Source: Melanopsichium pennsylvanicum
Taxonomy: Eukaryota; Basidiomycota; Ustilaginomycetes; Ustilaginales
Reading direction: 5' to 3'
NCBI GenBank assembly: GCA_900208305.1
Contig: OAPG01000009.1
Location: 434,001-498,000 of the forward strand
Length of the DNA: 64,000 bases
Shown here: positions 1 through 9,409 of the stretch, in pieces
Layout: every line of letters begins with the position of its first letter
Numbering within the stretch: the stretch's first letter is position 1
Notes under the pieces: generated by a model
What the model saw: the letters and a program-made list of their open reading frames with translations, nothing else
Databases searched by the model: none
What the model was told of the DNA's origin: nothing
Translations under genes and position numbers: made by a program

Positions 1-1841
1 GCCTGGCAAGTGACGTCAGACTGAGCGCCCAACCTGCGCCACCTAGCAACTTCACCGCCGACCAACCTGCATTTACTCTCCTCACCCGCCGTTCCGTCAG
101 TCTCGCCTCAGACTCTATCCCGGACATGGTCCGCATCTTTGACCAGCTCTTTCGCAGCGCCAGTCCCGCCGGAGCTGTCTGGTTTGACAGCGCAAGGTAC
201 AAAGATCCGCACAGCCGCTACTCATTCATGGCCGTACCGTCCTTTGTCTTGTCGTACAAGGATGGAAGTGACAGCGTCATTGTTTCGGGAGACGAGTCCA
301 ACACTTCGGAGATCTCGTTGCTCAGTTCGGAGAGGACTACACTGTGGACCTTTATGAACCAGTTGCAGTCACAATTGCAGTCTTCTACCGATCTCTCGTG
401 TGGAAATTGCACACTTGATGAAGATCAGCAAACCAGCATCTTCCGAACTGGCTTCACAGGTTACTGGGGCTACGAGATGAAAAACGAAAGCTTGCAGCTC
501 GAGACTCCTGCCCCTGTTGGGAACGGCACCAATGCTTTCGATGCAGAGTTCCTTTACTGCCCTCTCGTGCTTGCCTTCGACCACCATCAATGTCAGTGGA
601 TCACTTTCGCCCTTGCAGACAACCCGTCGACCGTCTCGTCGTTGTCTGGTCGCTTGGGTGAGGTGAATGACGCTCTGCAGGATCTGCAAGGAAAGGGCAA
701 GTCATGGTCGCGCTGGTCTCTCAGCAAGGCAAATGCTGAAGCATGGATGGAGAAAATTCTTCGCGATGTCGTCGCGCACTCCAACAAAGGTGCGAGCACA
801 GGCACTGCCGATGCAGCGGCCTTCCGAACTGCGATGCCTACGCTTCGACCTCGTATGCTGGCGGAAGACTACATGGATCAGATCGAGTCGGCTAGGGAGC
901 TCATCGCTGCTGGCGAGAGTTATGAACTTTGCATGACTACTCAGTTCCAAGGTCGCCTTCCACCGCTTTCATCTCTCCCCGAAGCCGTCGATACTGACCA
1001 CTTTGACCTCTACTGCAAACTTCGCGCTCGTAACCCAGCTCCTTACTCTGCGTATATCAAGCTTCCTTCTTTTGCCACTAGCTTTGACGATATAGACGCT
1101 CGTAAGCGCGGACGTGCGATCCTCAGCACGAGCCCGGAACGTTTCATGCGCATCACGTCGGATGGTCAAGTAGAGATGAAGCCCATCAAAGGTACGCTTG
1201 CTCGTGCTGGCTTTGGTCCTGGTGAGCAAAGCATGCGAGCCGATGGTGGTGGCTGTACACCGGATGAGGAGCTGGTCAAGCGAAACTGGCGAGAAACAGA
1301 GGATGAGGCGCGTCGAGCCAAGCTTTCTGCTGACATCAAGGAACGTGCCGAAAACTTGATGATCGTTGACCTCATCCGAGCCGATCTGTTTTCGTTCTGC
1401 ACTTCCGATAGTGTCGCTGTGCCCAAGCTCATGCAGGTGGAAACGTACGAAACTGTGCATCAGTTGGTCACTACCGTGACTGGTCAACTCAAAGCTTCGG
1501 TTGGAACGACCGAGGCTATTCGTAGGTGTTTCCCACCAGGAAGTATGACAGGAGCTCCAAAGCGAAGAAGTGTTCAGTTGCTTGAACGATTGGAGTTGAA
1601 CCTTGCTGATGCTGAGAGGGATGACGGATTGAGGGCAAGGAGAGGGATTTATTCGGGTGCGCTTGGTTGGTTGGGCTGTGATGGCGCCGCCGACTTTTCC
1701 GTTGTGATCAGAACGTTGATTGCTGATGGTGATGATGTTTCCATTGGTGCGGGTGGCGCAATTACCTACCTTTCCGACGCTGAAAAGGAATGGCAGGAAG
1801 TGCTGGATAAGGTCTCTGCATTAGCTAGTATTGACGTCTAA
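1..1841 (+). CDS. Aminodeoxychorismate (PABA) synthase, 3' part
   Basis: Makes 4-amino-4-deoxychorismate from chorismate and glutamine, the first step to p-aminobenzoate and folate. The frame is open from nucleotide 3 through the ATG at 126 to the stop at 1841, so the gene enters from the left and the ATG is probably internal. Only the component I (chorismate-binding) half is visible. In fungi the glutamine amidotransferase half precedes it, which fits an upstream part outside the window. Counting from the ATG, I see an N-terminal segment with FDSARYKDPHSRYSF, then ESYELCMTTQ-type sequence, PIKGTLAR, MIVDLIRADL, TVTGQL, FPPGSMTGAPK and the C-terminal IGAGGAI block. All are hallmarks of the TrpE/PabB chorismate-binding fold. 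Anthranilate synthase component I is the alternative. The PIKGTLAR/IVDLIR pattern favours PabB. No intron is needed. Confidence 0.88.
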   Translation, partial: LASDVRLSAQPAPPSNFTADQPAFTLLTRRSVSLASDSIPDMVRIFDQLFRSASPAGAVWFDSARYKDPHSRYSFMAVPSFVLSYKDGSDSVIVSGDESNTSEISLLSSERTTLWTFMNQLQSQLQSSTDLSCGNCTLDEDQQTSIFRTGFTGYWGYEMKNESLQLETPAPVGNGTNAFDAEFLYCPLVLAFDHHQCQWITFALADNPSTVSSLSGRLGEVNDALQDLQGKGKSWSRWSLSKANAEAWMEKILRDVVAHSNKGASTGTADAAAFRTAMPTLRPRMLAEDYMDQIESARELIAAGESYELCMTTQFQGRLPPLSSLPEAVDTDHFDLYCKLRARNPAPYSAYIKLPSFATSFDDIDARKRGRAILSTSPERFMRITSDGQVEMKPIKGTLARAGFGPGEQSMRADGGGCTPDEELVKRNWRETEDEARRAKLSADIKERAENLMIVDLIRADLFSFCTSDSVAVPKLMQVETYETVHQLVTTVTGQLKASVGTTEAIRRCFPPGSMTGAPKRRSVQLLERLELNLADAERDDGLRARRGIYSGALGWLGCDGAADFSVVIRTLIADGDDVSIGAGGAITYLSDAEKEWQEVLDKVSALASIDV

Positions 1842-2597
1842 TGCCACCAATTTCATCCCCCTCACTTCGCTTGGTCATTCTCATAAAAATAAAAATAAAA
1901 ACAGTGGTTCTGAACAGATCTCGGATCATCCCTTAACATTCCACTAATCAAAATTTTCTATTTACATATACCATACATTCAACGTCAAAAGTATTCTCGA
2001 TTATTTATTAGTATTAGTCGCTTCAACATCGTCGTTCTTCGCCTTATCGCATCACTATCACCACAAAGCACATTACTAATTTCTGCATATCATGTCACCT
2101 TGATCTCTCTATCACTATCTGTAAAAGTTTCACTCCCTGAGCTACCTCAGCGTGACTCAGTTATTCTCAGCTAATTTCCAAGACTTTCTCACTCATCCTT
2201 TCGAGACAGCGTTCGTTTTCTGAGACACGACTTGTCAAGTAACAACATGGTCGATTTCGGCAATGGGTTCGAGAACGGGAAAAGTGGTGGCTGGTTGAAT
2301 AACCGTATCGAAGAGCGCAAAACAGTACACGATCAAGAGAAGGGGGATGGCGATGTTGAACCGTCATAGCAAAAGAGTTCGAAGGGGCTTGTTTGGAGAT
2401 GGATGGGGGAGACTCTTTCTTGTTCTTTCTTTCTTTTTTCTTTCTTTTTTCTTGTTATTTTTTGTCGTTTTCTTTTAAAAAGTCGTCAAAGAAGTTGGAA
2501 AGGAAGGGAAGGGCGGAGAGTTGTCGTGAGTATTGAGCAAGGTGCTGGTTATATTTACTTTGACCTGCTTGGCTGCTCTTTGTATCGAAAGATTCGT
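1842..2597. other. Convergent intergenic region
   Basis: This is 756 bp between the PABA synthase stop and the dioxygenase stop on the other strand. It should contain both 3' ends. It is AT-rich after 1860, with a T-rich tract at 2424-2480, and holds a possible 40-codon ORF at 2247-2369 (separate entry). I see no RNA gene or repeat. Confidence 0.6.
2247..2369 (+). CDS. Possible small ORF, 40 codons
   Basis: An ATG in good context (CAACAACATGG) opens a 40-residue frame starting MVDFGNGFENGKSGGW and ending at TAG 2367-2369. The product would be hydrophilic and rich in Gly, Asp and Glu, with no signal peptide or membrane segment. The preceding 200 bp look leader-like (CT-rich) and contain a three-codon upstream ORF near 2092. 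I do not recognise the sequence. It lies between two convergent genes, where an independent small transcript is possible but unproven. Chance ORFs of this length are common, so only expression or conservation would make it a gene. Confidence 0.2.
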   Translation: MVDFGNGFENGKSGGWLNNRIEERKTVHDQEKGDGDVEPS

Positions 2598-4340
2598 TTA
2601 GCCAACGCCATCGCAACCAACCGCACCTCTCTTCATACTCTTGGCTTCACCTAACATGCCTCTACCCTTTTCCACATCTCCACCCAAACTCTGAATTCTC
2701 TTGTCCTTTTCGGCCAACAAATCTGCCACTTCTCTCTCCAACATCCTCCTCTGGGCACCAGCCCTCTTACCCGCTGCTGTAACATTCTCCAACAACTCTA
2801 CGTTTGAAATCCTGTGATTGGCCGATTTCGCCTCCATCATACTTCCCAAAGCCTGTTTATCGGAGTGTGTGATTTCGTTGAACGACTCTTCCAGCACTTT
2901 TAGCACTACACTGAGATTATTGGGGAGGTACTGAAGAATGGGTGAACCACCAGTAGCAATGTCGTAAGTGGTACGTTGGATGATGTACGACTTGGTAAAC
3001 ATCCAATGACGATTTCTGAACTCTCGAATTTGATCCACCAACAACACGTAAAGTGCTTTAGCCCTAGCGCTGCTCGACATGGCAAAGCCCCTAACTTCAG
3101 CCAATGTAGCCCTAGCTTCGAGCTGTTGAAGGAACTCTCTCTGATTCTTGGGACGGTATGAGCGGAAATCTCGAAGAGTCTTTGTGAGCTCATTGTTAGG
3201 CATGTGAGCCGTGATTTCCAAAAGGTTATCTCCTGTTGGAACGATAGAGTCATTGGCTCCCGATTCACCGCGGTAAAATTGTGGTTGATCCGACACCCCT
3301 TCGTACACAACTCCATCGGGGAACATGGCATTCATCTTTTTAGGTCCGGTACCAAAGATGAAAGAACGATACTTGAGATAATCGGCCGGAAGCGATCGGT
3401 TCCACATGGTCTCCATGGATTCATTGATCTTTCGATACGTTACGAGCAATCGTTCGAAAGCATCCTCAAACGCTTCAATGTTCTTGTTGTTGCATGCACG
3501 CAAAGCATCTTCGGTAGCGGAAACGAGTTTGCCCGTGTAACTCACCATTTCCACGTGAACCAGAATGAAACCTCGTTCGCTACCCGAAGCATCTTCGAAC
3601 GAACGGATGAGCTCCATGTTGTCAAAGCTGTACTTTCCTGCATTGCCCTGGTAATTTTGGTCCTTACAAAGGTAATTGACGAGCGCGTACGAAGAGGCGT
3701 ATTCCATATAAGGAAAGTGGCCGAGTTTGTCAGCCAGTTTCTTGAGAGGTACGGCGAGTTGGGCGGGCAGAGTGTTTCGACCTTGTGTGTAAAATCCGGT
3801 CTCCTTGAACGCACGATCGACAGGTTCGAGAAGGTAGGCCGAGGTGGCGAAGCAGTAATCTCGGAAAAGAGCGGCGAGGAGGTGAGAGTTACCAGACTCG
3901 ATGGCTGCATCAATAGCCTTTGCCTCTGGGCCATCAACTTTGAGTTCGTCCAGCACTGCATCACCAAAGTGACCTTTGCCGAGAAGACCAGTAGCACGAT
4001 GTCCGTGTGCATCGGCGGGTTGATGAATTGTCATTCGATCCAGAAGTGAGGAGAGACCAGAAAATGCGTCAGGCATTTTGACCATGGGATCTTGACGGGG
4101 AAGGAATCCGCGTTGGCGAGAAATGACAAACGGCGGCAACTTGGAAATGGCCTCATTATCTTTGTTAACCACGCAAGGGAGCTCTTCGAGAAGATAAGGC
4201 TCGACATCGGGAGAGGCCGAGTTGGCAGCGACCGAAGCTGCCTCCGAGACTTGGGCCAAGCCTCGACGTCCACCCATGGCGGCCGCTGAGGACAGCTTGG
4301 TTGCCGACCGCAGAGTACGGCTTCGAATGGTGGGAAGCAT
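2598..4340 (-). CDS. Indoleamine 2,3-dioxygenase family protein
   Basis: A heme dioxygenase that opens the indole ring of tryptophan to N-formylkynurenine, at the head of the kynurenine/NAD route (BNA2 in yeast). With the start at 4340 the protein has 580 residues. Family marks are HFPYMEYASSYALVNY near residue 210, MWNRSLPADYLKYRSFI near 315, the DGVVYEGV block, YRGESGANDSIVP and ATGGSPILQYLPNN near 465-475. His445 in RNRHWMFTKSYI aligns with the proximal heme histidine. I chose 4340 because the protein then begins MLPTIRSRTLRSATKL, rich in Arg, Ser and Ala and lacking acidic residues, like a mitochondrial presequence. An upstream in-frame ATG (4406) adds 22 residues. The protein is longer than typical IDOs of about 400-450 residues: besides the N-terminus it has a charged, probably helical tail of about 90 residues. 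The family call is firm; the subfamily and location are inference. Confidence 0.88.
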   Translation of the reverse strand: MLPTIRSRTLRSATKLSSAAAMGGRRGLAQVSEAASVAANSASPDVEPYLLEELPCVVNKDNEAISKLPPFVISRQRGFLPRQDPMVKMPDAFSGLSSLLDRMTIHQPADAHGHRATGLLGKGHFGDAVLDELKVDGPEAKAIDAAIESGNSHLLAALFRDYCFATSAYLLEPVDRAFKETGFYTQGRNTLPAQLAVPLKKLADKLGHFPYMEYASSYALVNYLCKDQNYQGNAGKYSFDNMELIRSFEDASGSERGFILVHVEMVSYTGKLVSATEDALRACNNKNIEAFEDAFERLLVTYRKINESMETMWNRSLPADYLKYRSFIFGTGPKKMNAMFPDGVVYEGVSDQPQFYRGESGANDSIVPTGDNLLEITAHMPNNELTKTLRDFRSYRPKNQREFLQQLEARATLAEVRGFAMSSSARAKALYVLLVDQIREFRNRHWMFTKSYIIQRTTYDIATGGSPILQYLPNNLSVVLKVLEESFNEITHSDKQALGSMMEAKSANHRISNVELLENVTAAGKRAGAQRRMLEREVADLLAEKDKRIQSLGGDVEKGRGMLGEAKSMKRGAVGCDGVG

Positions 4341-5618
4341 GTTGAGCGTGGTAGTGAAGTTTTGATGGGAGTAGTTGCGGAAGTGACGTTTTGGTATCGG
4401 AGGCACAGCCAGTGGAGCCTAAGTATGGAAGATGATTTGGAGAGGTTGAAACAAAGACACAGCAAGGGAGACGTGTATGCTTATAAATCTTGGGAAAGGG
4501 AGGGGGCAAGGGCTGGCAGGCAGGCATCAAGCCAACCAGAGGCGTCCAACAGTGTCGCGCCTTATCTCTGGGCCATTCACCGGGCAATTTCAACTCGAAC
4601 GCATTTCTTGGTTGTTTGTGGTCGCTCATGGATAAGGAAATGCTGTACAATCTTCTTCAATCTCACTCAAACACACTGCAGTGTGCGTGCGTGTTCATAG
4701 AGGTAACAAGAAGAACAGGTCGTTGGGAAAGTGACGGATTTGTCACGCGATCCAGCATCATGCTTGTCGGGCTGAAGGCGGTCAGAACGATGGATTGCAA
4801 CCGTCCTATCTTGACTGTCTCACATTTCTCCATGCTAGCCTTACACCACTAAAGGCTCTCTGACAATTAGGGGTGCGATCGCTTGTTTTGGGGGGGGGGG
4901 GGGGGGGGGAGGCTTCAAGTCAAAAGGCCCAGGAAAAGTCCCGGTATAAAAGCAAGAAAACGGCGAAAGGCCCAGCCTATCATATGATACAAAGCCATCT
5001 CATACACCCTGTATCATAATGCAAGGAAACCGGTGGCTTCTCCACACTATGGATGTGATTGTGTACTGCACTGTATTGCAATGTAAAGTTATTGTACCAC
5101 ACACATTGCTCGCTTTGTGTGACAGCTCGCTTCGACAACCCAGCAGCAAGAAGAGGGGGAAATTATTATAAAGGCCCGGTCTTTGGCCCGTTTGTGTTTG
5201 AAAAAAAAAAAAGACAATTCCGGTCAGTTTGCCGCGTGATTTGCCGCAAGTATCCCTCAATGCCTTTCAAAGTTAATGTACGTAATTTTACCTGCCTCGT
5301 TCGACTCCACAACTTCTATGCTTATATTTGTATCGCATGTAGCTATCGCAATTGAGCTTATGGACGACCTTGCCAGTTATCAAGACATGCTTCTAAAGAG
5401 TCCCATTTGACCTAGATACTGTATCGTAGGTTGGAGGAAAGATCCGAGATATTCACAAGAAACTCTCAAGTCTTACGTTATCAATCTAGATCGCTGGAAC
5501 CCATTTCTGGTCCACACTCTCCTATCTAGTCACAAATAATATTGCACCCAACTGCACCCATTTCCAAGTCTGACAACCTGTACTTATCATTGCTGAATAT
5601 GGCTTTGGATATCGTTCG
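4341..5618. other. Intergenic region upstream of the dioxygenase gene
   Basis: This is 1.28 kb between the start of the minus-strand dioxygenase gene and the stop of the minus-strand ankyrin gene. It contains a run of 20 G at 4890-4909 and a short A tract at 5203-5212. No convincing ORF is present. It presumably holds the dioxygenase promoter and the 3' end of the ankyrin gene. Confidence 0.6.
4890..4909 (+). repeat. Poly-G homopolymer, 20 nt
   Basis: An uninterrupted run of 20 G lies about 550 bp upstream of the dioxygenase start. A tract this long can form G-quadruplexes and is prone to slippage and sequencing error. Confidence 0.95.
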
Positions 5619-7730
5619 TCAACCAAACACCTCGCGATTATCAGGACGAGGGGTGGAAGGACTAGAATCTCTTCGTGATCCCGACGTATCTGTCTGCGGA
5701 TGATTGTGTGCAGTCCTATCTTCTTCGTCCCCATTCACAACCTCTTGTTCGTCCTGGTTTGGCCTCGGCAAAGCTGCAATGGGAACCAGCAATGGCGGCC
5801 CTTCACCACCAATACTCGTACGCGCACTTTCAGCGCCACTCACATTCCGCGTCGCCTTGTTCTCCCCGCCCGATGGTGGCAAATTAACTTTTCCACTCAT
5901 CCCTCTGCTTTCGGCTAGGAAAGGACTTTCGCTTCGGTGCTGTGCAATGGGCGGACTATCGATCCGACCCGGAACACCAGGCTGAGGCGTCGTGGAACGG
6001 AACAAGCTCATGGCCACTGCATCCTGCATCCTGAGCTTGTCCGCCGAAGACGAACCCACACCTGGACTTGGCGTCCGTCTCGCTGACCCAAGATTCGGAC
6101 TAAGCTGTCTGCGCATCTCCGCATCCGAGTCGGACGCCGAAGGGAACAAACTTTTACGAACCGCTTGCCACTGAGCAAGCGGCTCATCTGGCGATCTTAG
6201 CAACGTAGTTGGTGGTGGTGACTGTGCCACATGCCGTGGTCGCGGTGGTGATATGGCCGTCTCGCGCGATGCATTCCGAGGTTGAGAAGCGGAAACAAAG
6301 CCAGTAACTGCACGCGGGGAATGCGTGAGCACCTCGCTGTACAGATCCACACTCGGTCGGCCAGGCGTGAAAAAATTGGCAGGACTGGCGACTCGTTGTA
6401 CGGGTGGCGAACTGAACGCACCGCGATTACCAGGAAACAGATCTTGACCGGGCTGAGCAAAAGTCTTTTCGGGGTCCCAGTCGTCGATGAGCTCGGTGGT
6501 TGGGTCTGTGTTTGCTTCGGCAAATGTTGTACGTATAGGTGTAGTATTGTGACTCCTCGACGCGCCATTTGAACCGTTGCGACTGAGGAACGATGGGAAA
6601 GGTCGAGACCGCGATTTCTCGTATGTGCTTGATTCGTCGAATTGCGTACAAGCAGCACCAGTTGAGACGGAAGGACGTACGGCTGCAGGCATGACTGTAG
6701 CTACGGGGGCGCGACGGAATTTTTTGCGAGACTCATAGCGGACTCGACCCATGGTCTCGAGTGCTTCCTTGACGCTGTTCGAATAGGCATAGTCTGATGG
6801 CGTGGATCCTTCCAGATTTTTGACCGCTAGAGAACAGCCTCGTTCGATGAGCAACTGGACGAGAGATGTGTGACCCCATGCTGAAGCAAAGTGCAGGGCC
6901 GTGTTTCCAGCTCGATCCTGCAAGTCGACATCGGCACCGAGGTCGAGCAGCTGGCGTGCGACGTCGTCGTAACCGCGAATGCAGGCCAAATGCAAAGGGG
7001 TGCGTCGATCGTGCAGCGTCTCTGCATCGATCAAGTCGGAGAGAGTGGCTGCGACATGACTGTTGGTGTATGTCGAATACGCATAAATGATATCGGAGCG
7101 ATCATAAAGCGTGGCGAGGTGGAGGACGGTACTGCCACCAGCGTCGACGCTAGGTCCTTTCTGTTCGTGTCCCATCTCGATTAACCAGCGGACGAGTTCG
7201 ACATCGGCATTGCTTTTGATGGCGATGACGAGGCTTGGATCGGTGGAGCTGGTGGGGCTATAGGTATCTGTGAGCGACTCGTCATGGATAGCGAGGGTGT
7301 ATTTGCGGTGATGATGATGTTTGGTGAGACCCACGCGCTCGGGCACCGATTCGACGTTGCGCATGTCGAAAGGATGAGCCGAAGAGGGACGCTGAGCGTC
7401 TGCTGCTCGGAGTGATGCTTTGAGCGGACCCGCGTTCGGCTGGTTAAGGTATTCGATACCATGGTGCGCGGCTGGACAAGGAAGAGATTGCAGCTCGAAG
7501 GCCCGGGCGGCGATACGCTGAGCTGAGGCAAGATCACCTTGCTGGATTGCTCGTCGGAAGCGTTGGCTCAACGTTGTTCGCGACAACGCGGATAGGCCTG
7601 GTATTGCCGGCATGTTGGGGTACTCTCGATGAGATAAATTTGAGATCCAAGCAGGACCGGCCAAGTATGATTGTTTGGCGCTTCGCGAAAGCGGGTTGGA
7701 AGTGGCAGATTGGAGTACAGGTGGCATCAT
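5619..7730 (-). CDS. Ankyrin-repeat protein, possibly Avo2-like
   Basis: A 703-residue protein with an N-terminal helical segment (LSQRFRRAIQQGDLASAQRIAARA), then ankyrin repeats around residues 170-320. Recognisable repeat cores are TVLHLATLYDRSDI, TPLHLACIRGYDDVARQLL and TALHFASAWGHTSLVQLL. After residue 340 the chain is low complexity, rich in Ser, Pro and Arg, and probably disordered and phosphorylated. Ankyrin repeats at the N-terminus followed by a disordered Ser/Pro tail recall yeast Avo2, a non-essential TORC2 subunit, but the fold is too common for a firm call. The start could be 7730 or the in-frame ATG at 7613, which begins MPAIPGLSALSR just before the helical segment. The gene is intron-less. 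The small gene at 7742-8177 lies immediately upstream on the same strand, leaving only 11 bp between its stop and this ATG. Confidence 0.75.
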   Translation of the reverse strand: MMPPVLQSATSNPLSRSAKQSYLAGPAWISNLSHREYPNMPAIPGLSALSRTTLSQRFRRAIQQGDLASAQRIAARAFELQSLPCPAAHHGIEYLNQPNAGPLKASLRAADAQRPSSAHPFDMRNVESVPERVGLTKHHHHRKYTLAIHDESLTDTYSPTSSTDPSLVIAIKSNADVELVRWLIEMGHEQKGPSVDAGGSTVLHLATLYDRSDIIYAYSTYTNSHVAATLSDLIDAETLHDRRTPLHLACIRGYDDVARQLLDLGADVDLQDRAGNTALHFASAWGHTSLVQLLIERGCSLAVKNLEGSTPSDYAYSNSVKEALETMGRVRYESRKKFRRAPVATVMPAAVRPSVSTGAACTQFDESSTYEKSRSRPFPSFLSRNGSNGASRSHNTTPIRTTFAEANTDPTTELIDDWDPEKTFAQPGQDLFPGNRGAFSSPPVQRVASPANFFTPGRPSVDLYSEVLTHSPRAVTGFVSASQPRNASRETAISPPRPRHVAQSPPPTTLLRSPDEPLAQWQAVRKSLFPSASDSDAEMRRQLSPNLGSARRTPSPGVGSSSADKLRMQDAVAMSLFRSTTPQPGVPGRIDSPPIAQHRSESPFLAESRGMSGKVNLPPSGGENKATRNVSGAESARTSIGGEGPPLLVPIAALPRPNQDEQEVVNGDEEDRTAHNHPQTDTSGSRRDSSPSTPRPDNREVFG

Positions 7731-7741
7731 GCTGAATGTGG

Positions 7742-8177
7742 CTAGCTGACTCTGGTTGCGCTTGGAGGCTTCCTCAAATCGGGCACACTCAGCACCAAGA
7801 GAGGGCCTTTCTTTTTGACCCTCTTGCCTAGGAGTGTATCACGGTAGAAACGGAAGAGTCGACGGGCATCGCTTGTGCGACCGCTGCGTAGATGAGCAGA
7901 TTGATGTTTTTCGATGCGTCGTATTTCGGGCCATCGTACCCACGACTTGATGGTGAAAGGCCAGGGGAAGATCCCGTAGCTTGATCCTAACACTCTTGAT
8001 GCTTCACTAGCTTCGCTAGCTCCGCTAGCCTAAGAGGAAGAATGCCTATGATGCGATAGTGAGCAGATGCAACGATGAAAAAAGACTTGATGAACAGATG
8101 AAAGCGAATGAAGGCCCGGTTCAATCACATGCACTGAAAGGCTGCCTCACTTCAGGGTCCAACTCTATCGATTCCAT
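7742..8177 (-). CDS. Small two-exon gene of unknown function, about 104 aa
   Basis: Exon 2 (8029-7742) is a 95-codon frame rich in Trp, Arg and Lys (SYGIFPWPFTIKSW, then RRLFRFYRDT and GKRVKKKGP) with no usable ATG of its own. Immediately upstream on the minus strand is a pyrimidine-rich CTTCCTCTTAG that looks like a 3' splice site. Further upstream, an ATG at 8177 opens nine codons (MESIELDPE) ending at a GTGAGG donor. Joining 8177-8151 to 8029-7742 (intron 8030-8150, 121 nt) keeps the frame and gives 104 residues with an acidic, Ala/Ser-rich N-terminus and a basic C-terminus. No signal peptide or membrane helix is obvious. I do not recognise the family. The stop lies only 11 bp before the ankyrin gene ATG. 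The model rests on frame, splice signals and composition only; the exon 2 frame is more certain than exon 1. Confidence 0.45.
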
Positions 8178-9409
8178 CCTTAATCCCGATTTGTAAATTA
8201 TCCGATCTCAGACGGGGCTTGGATCGCTTATCGGGTCGAAGAAACTTTTGTCGCAGATGTGGACACGATTCTAGGGTCTCCCGTGCGTGATCGGATCGGA
8301 AACCAGAATCTCGGTTTGCTGCCCAATGACATGACGCTAACAACTGCACAACTCCAAGATGGCTCGTGCGTAAAGTTTTGCATCGTGAGCTATGCTATGA
8401 TTAGAACAATGGGGCGAGGCGGGGCACGAGCGACTGTGTAGTGAACATTTCAGCGCACACGCATGGCATGGTAGCTAGCTGCGCAAGCCATCTTTAGGCC
8501 TGAAAGCTTGTATGTTGGGTGGCGAAAAGGCGAGGATGAACGTGTCAGGCATCTACGCTTGCCAAACGCACCGAGAGTCTCAGGAACTCGCTCGCCATTG
8601 CGATTGGGCAGGTTGTCCAGCAGTATTGTAAATTACAAGTATATTTGTTGAGCGCTGGCCAGGGCAAATTCTAATGAGAATCAAAGCGAGTTACATTCGT
8701 GGCGATTGTTTTTCATTACAAAGTTGAATTCGGTTCGGCCGTGCTGGTCTCTCTAGAGCTGAATTGAAGGAACACAGCATTCCAAATCCATTTCCAAGTC
8801 TCAAGAGAAAGGGGGTTGACTATCCTCTCTGTAGGACAGAGCCACAACCAACGCTGTTGCTGTGCTTTGTGCTTGAGCCACCCTATTTTTCGATTTTAAA
8901 CTTTTCACTTGTGCAGATTCGCTGTGTCATTTTCTAAGCGTTCTTCTTCAGCCTTCGGTATGCTCCGATTTTCGCTCACACAGAGAGTCTGAATTTCTTC
9001 CGTCTGTGTACTTTTTGGCCGTCGTTGATCGTCCAGCCGCATGGACCAGCCCAACAAACATTATATAAACAAAGCATTGTGAACAATTACAGACCGCTTC
9101 CTGTATCATCTGCATACACCACAGCTTTAACGTATCGTAAGTGTCCTCGCAACATGTCTTCTTCCCCAGATTCTGAATCAGTGTTGCACCGTACGGCTGC
9201 TGCATTGATGCCGGGACATGACGTCTATGCGGATAGAGCTGTCTCAGAGTGCATTTCTTTTGCGTCTCTCTGATGACACAACCAATGCTTTGTCGCTCAC
9301 GGTTGTCAATCTTGTGCGCTTCTTCGCTGTCTCGCACCTTGTTTCTAATCCATTGCCATACCCGCTCACTCACACACAGTCTTATCTTTGTCTTGCTACC
9401 GCTACAACC
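8178..9409. other. Intergenic region before cyclophilin
   Basis: This is 1.23 kb between the putative small gene (minus) and cyclophilin (plus). It presumably carries divergent promoters and the cyclophilin leader. No other coding frame is convincing: frames on either strand between 8950 and 9400 lack ATG starts or family features. The stretch 9290-9409 is CT-rich, like other leaders in this window. Confidence 0.55.
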
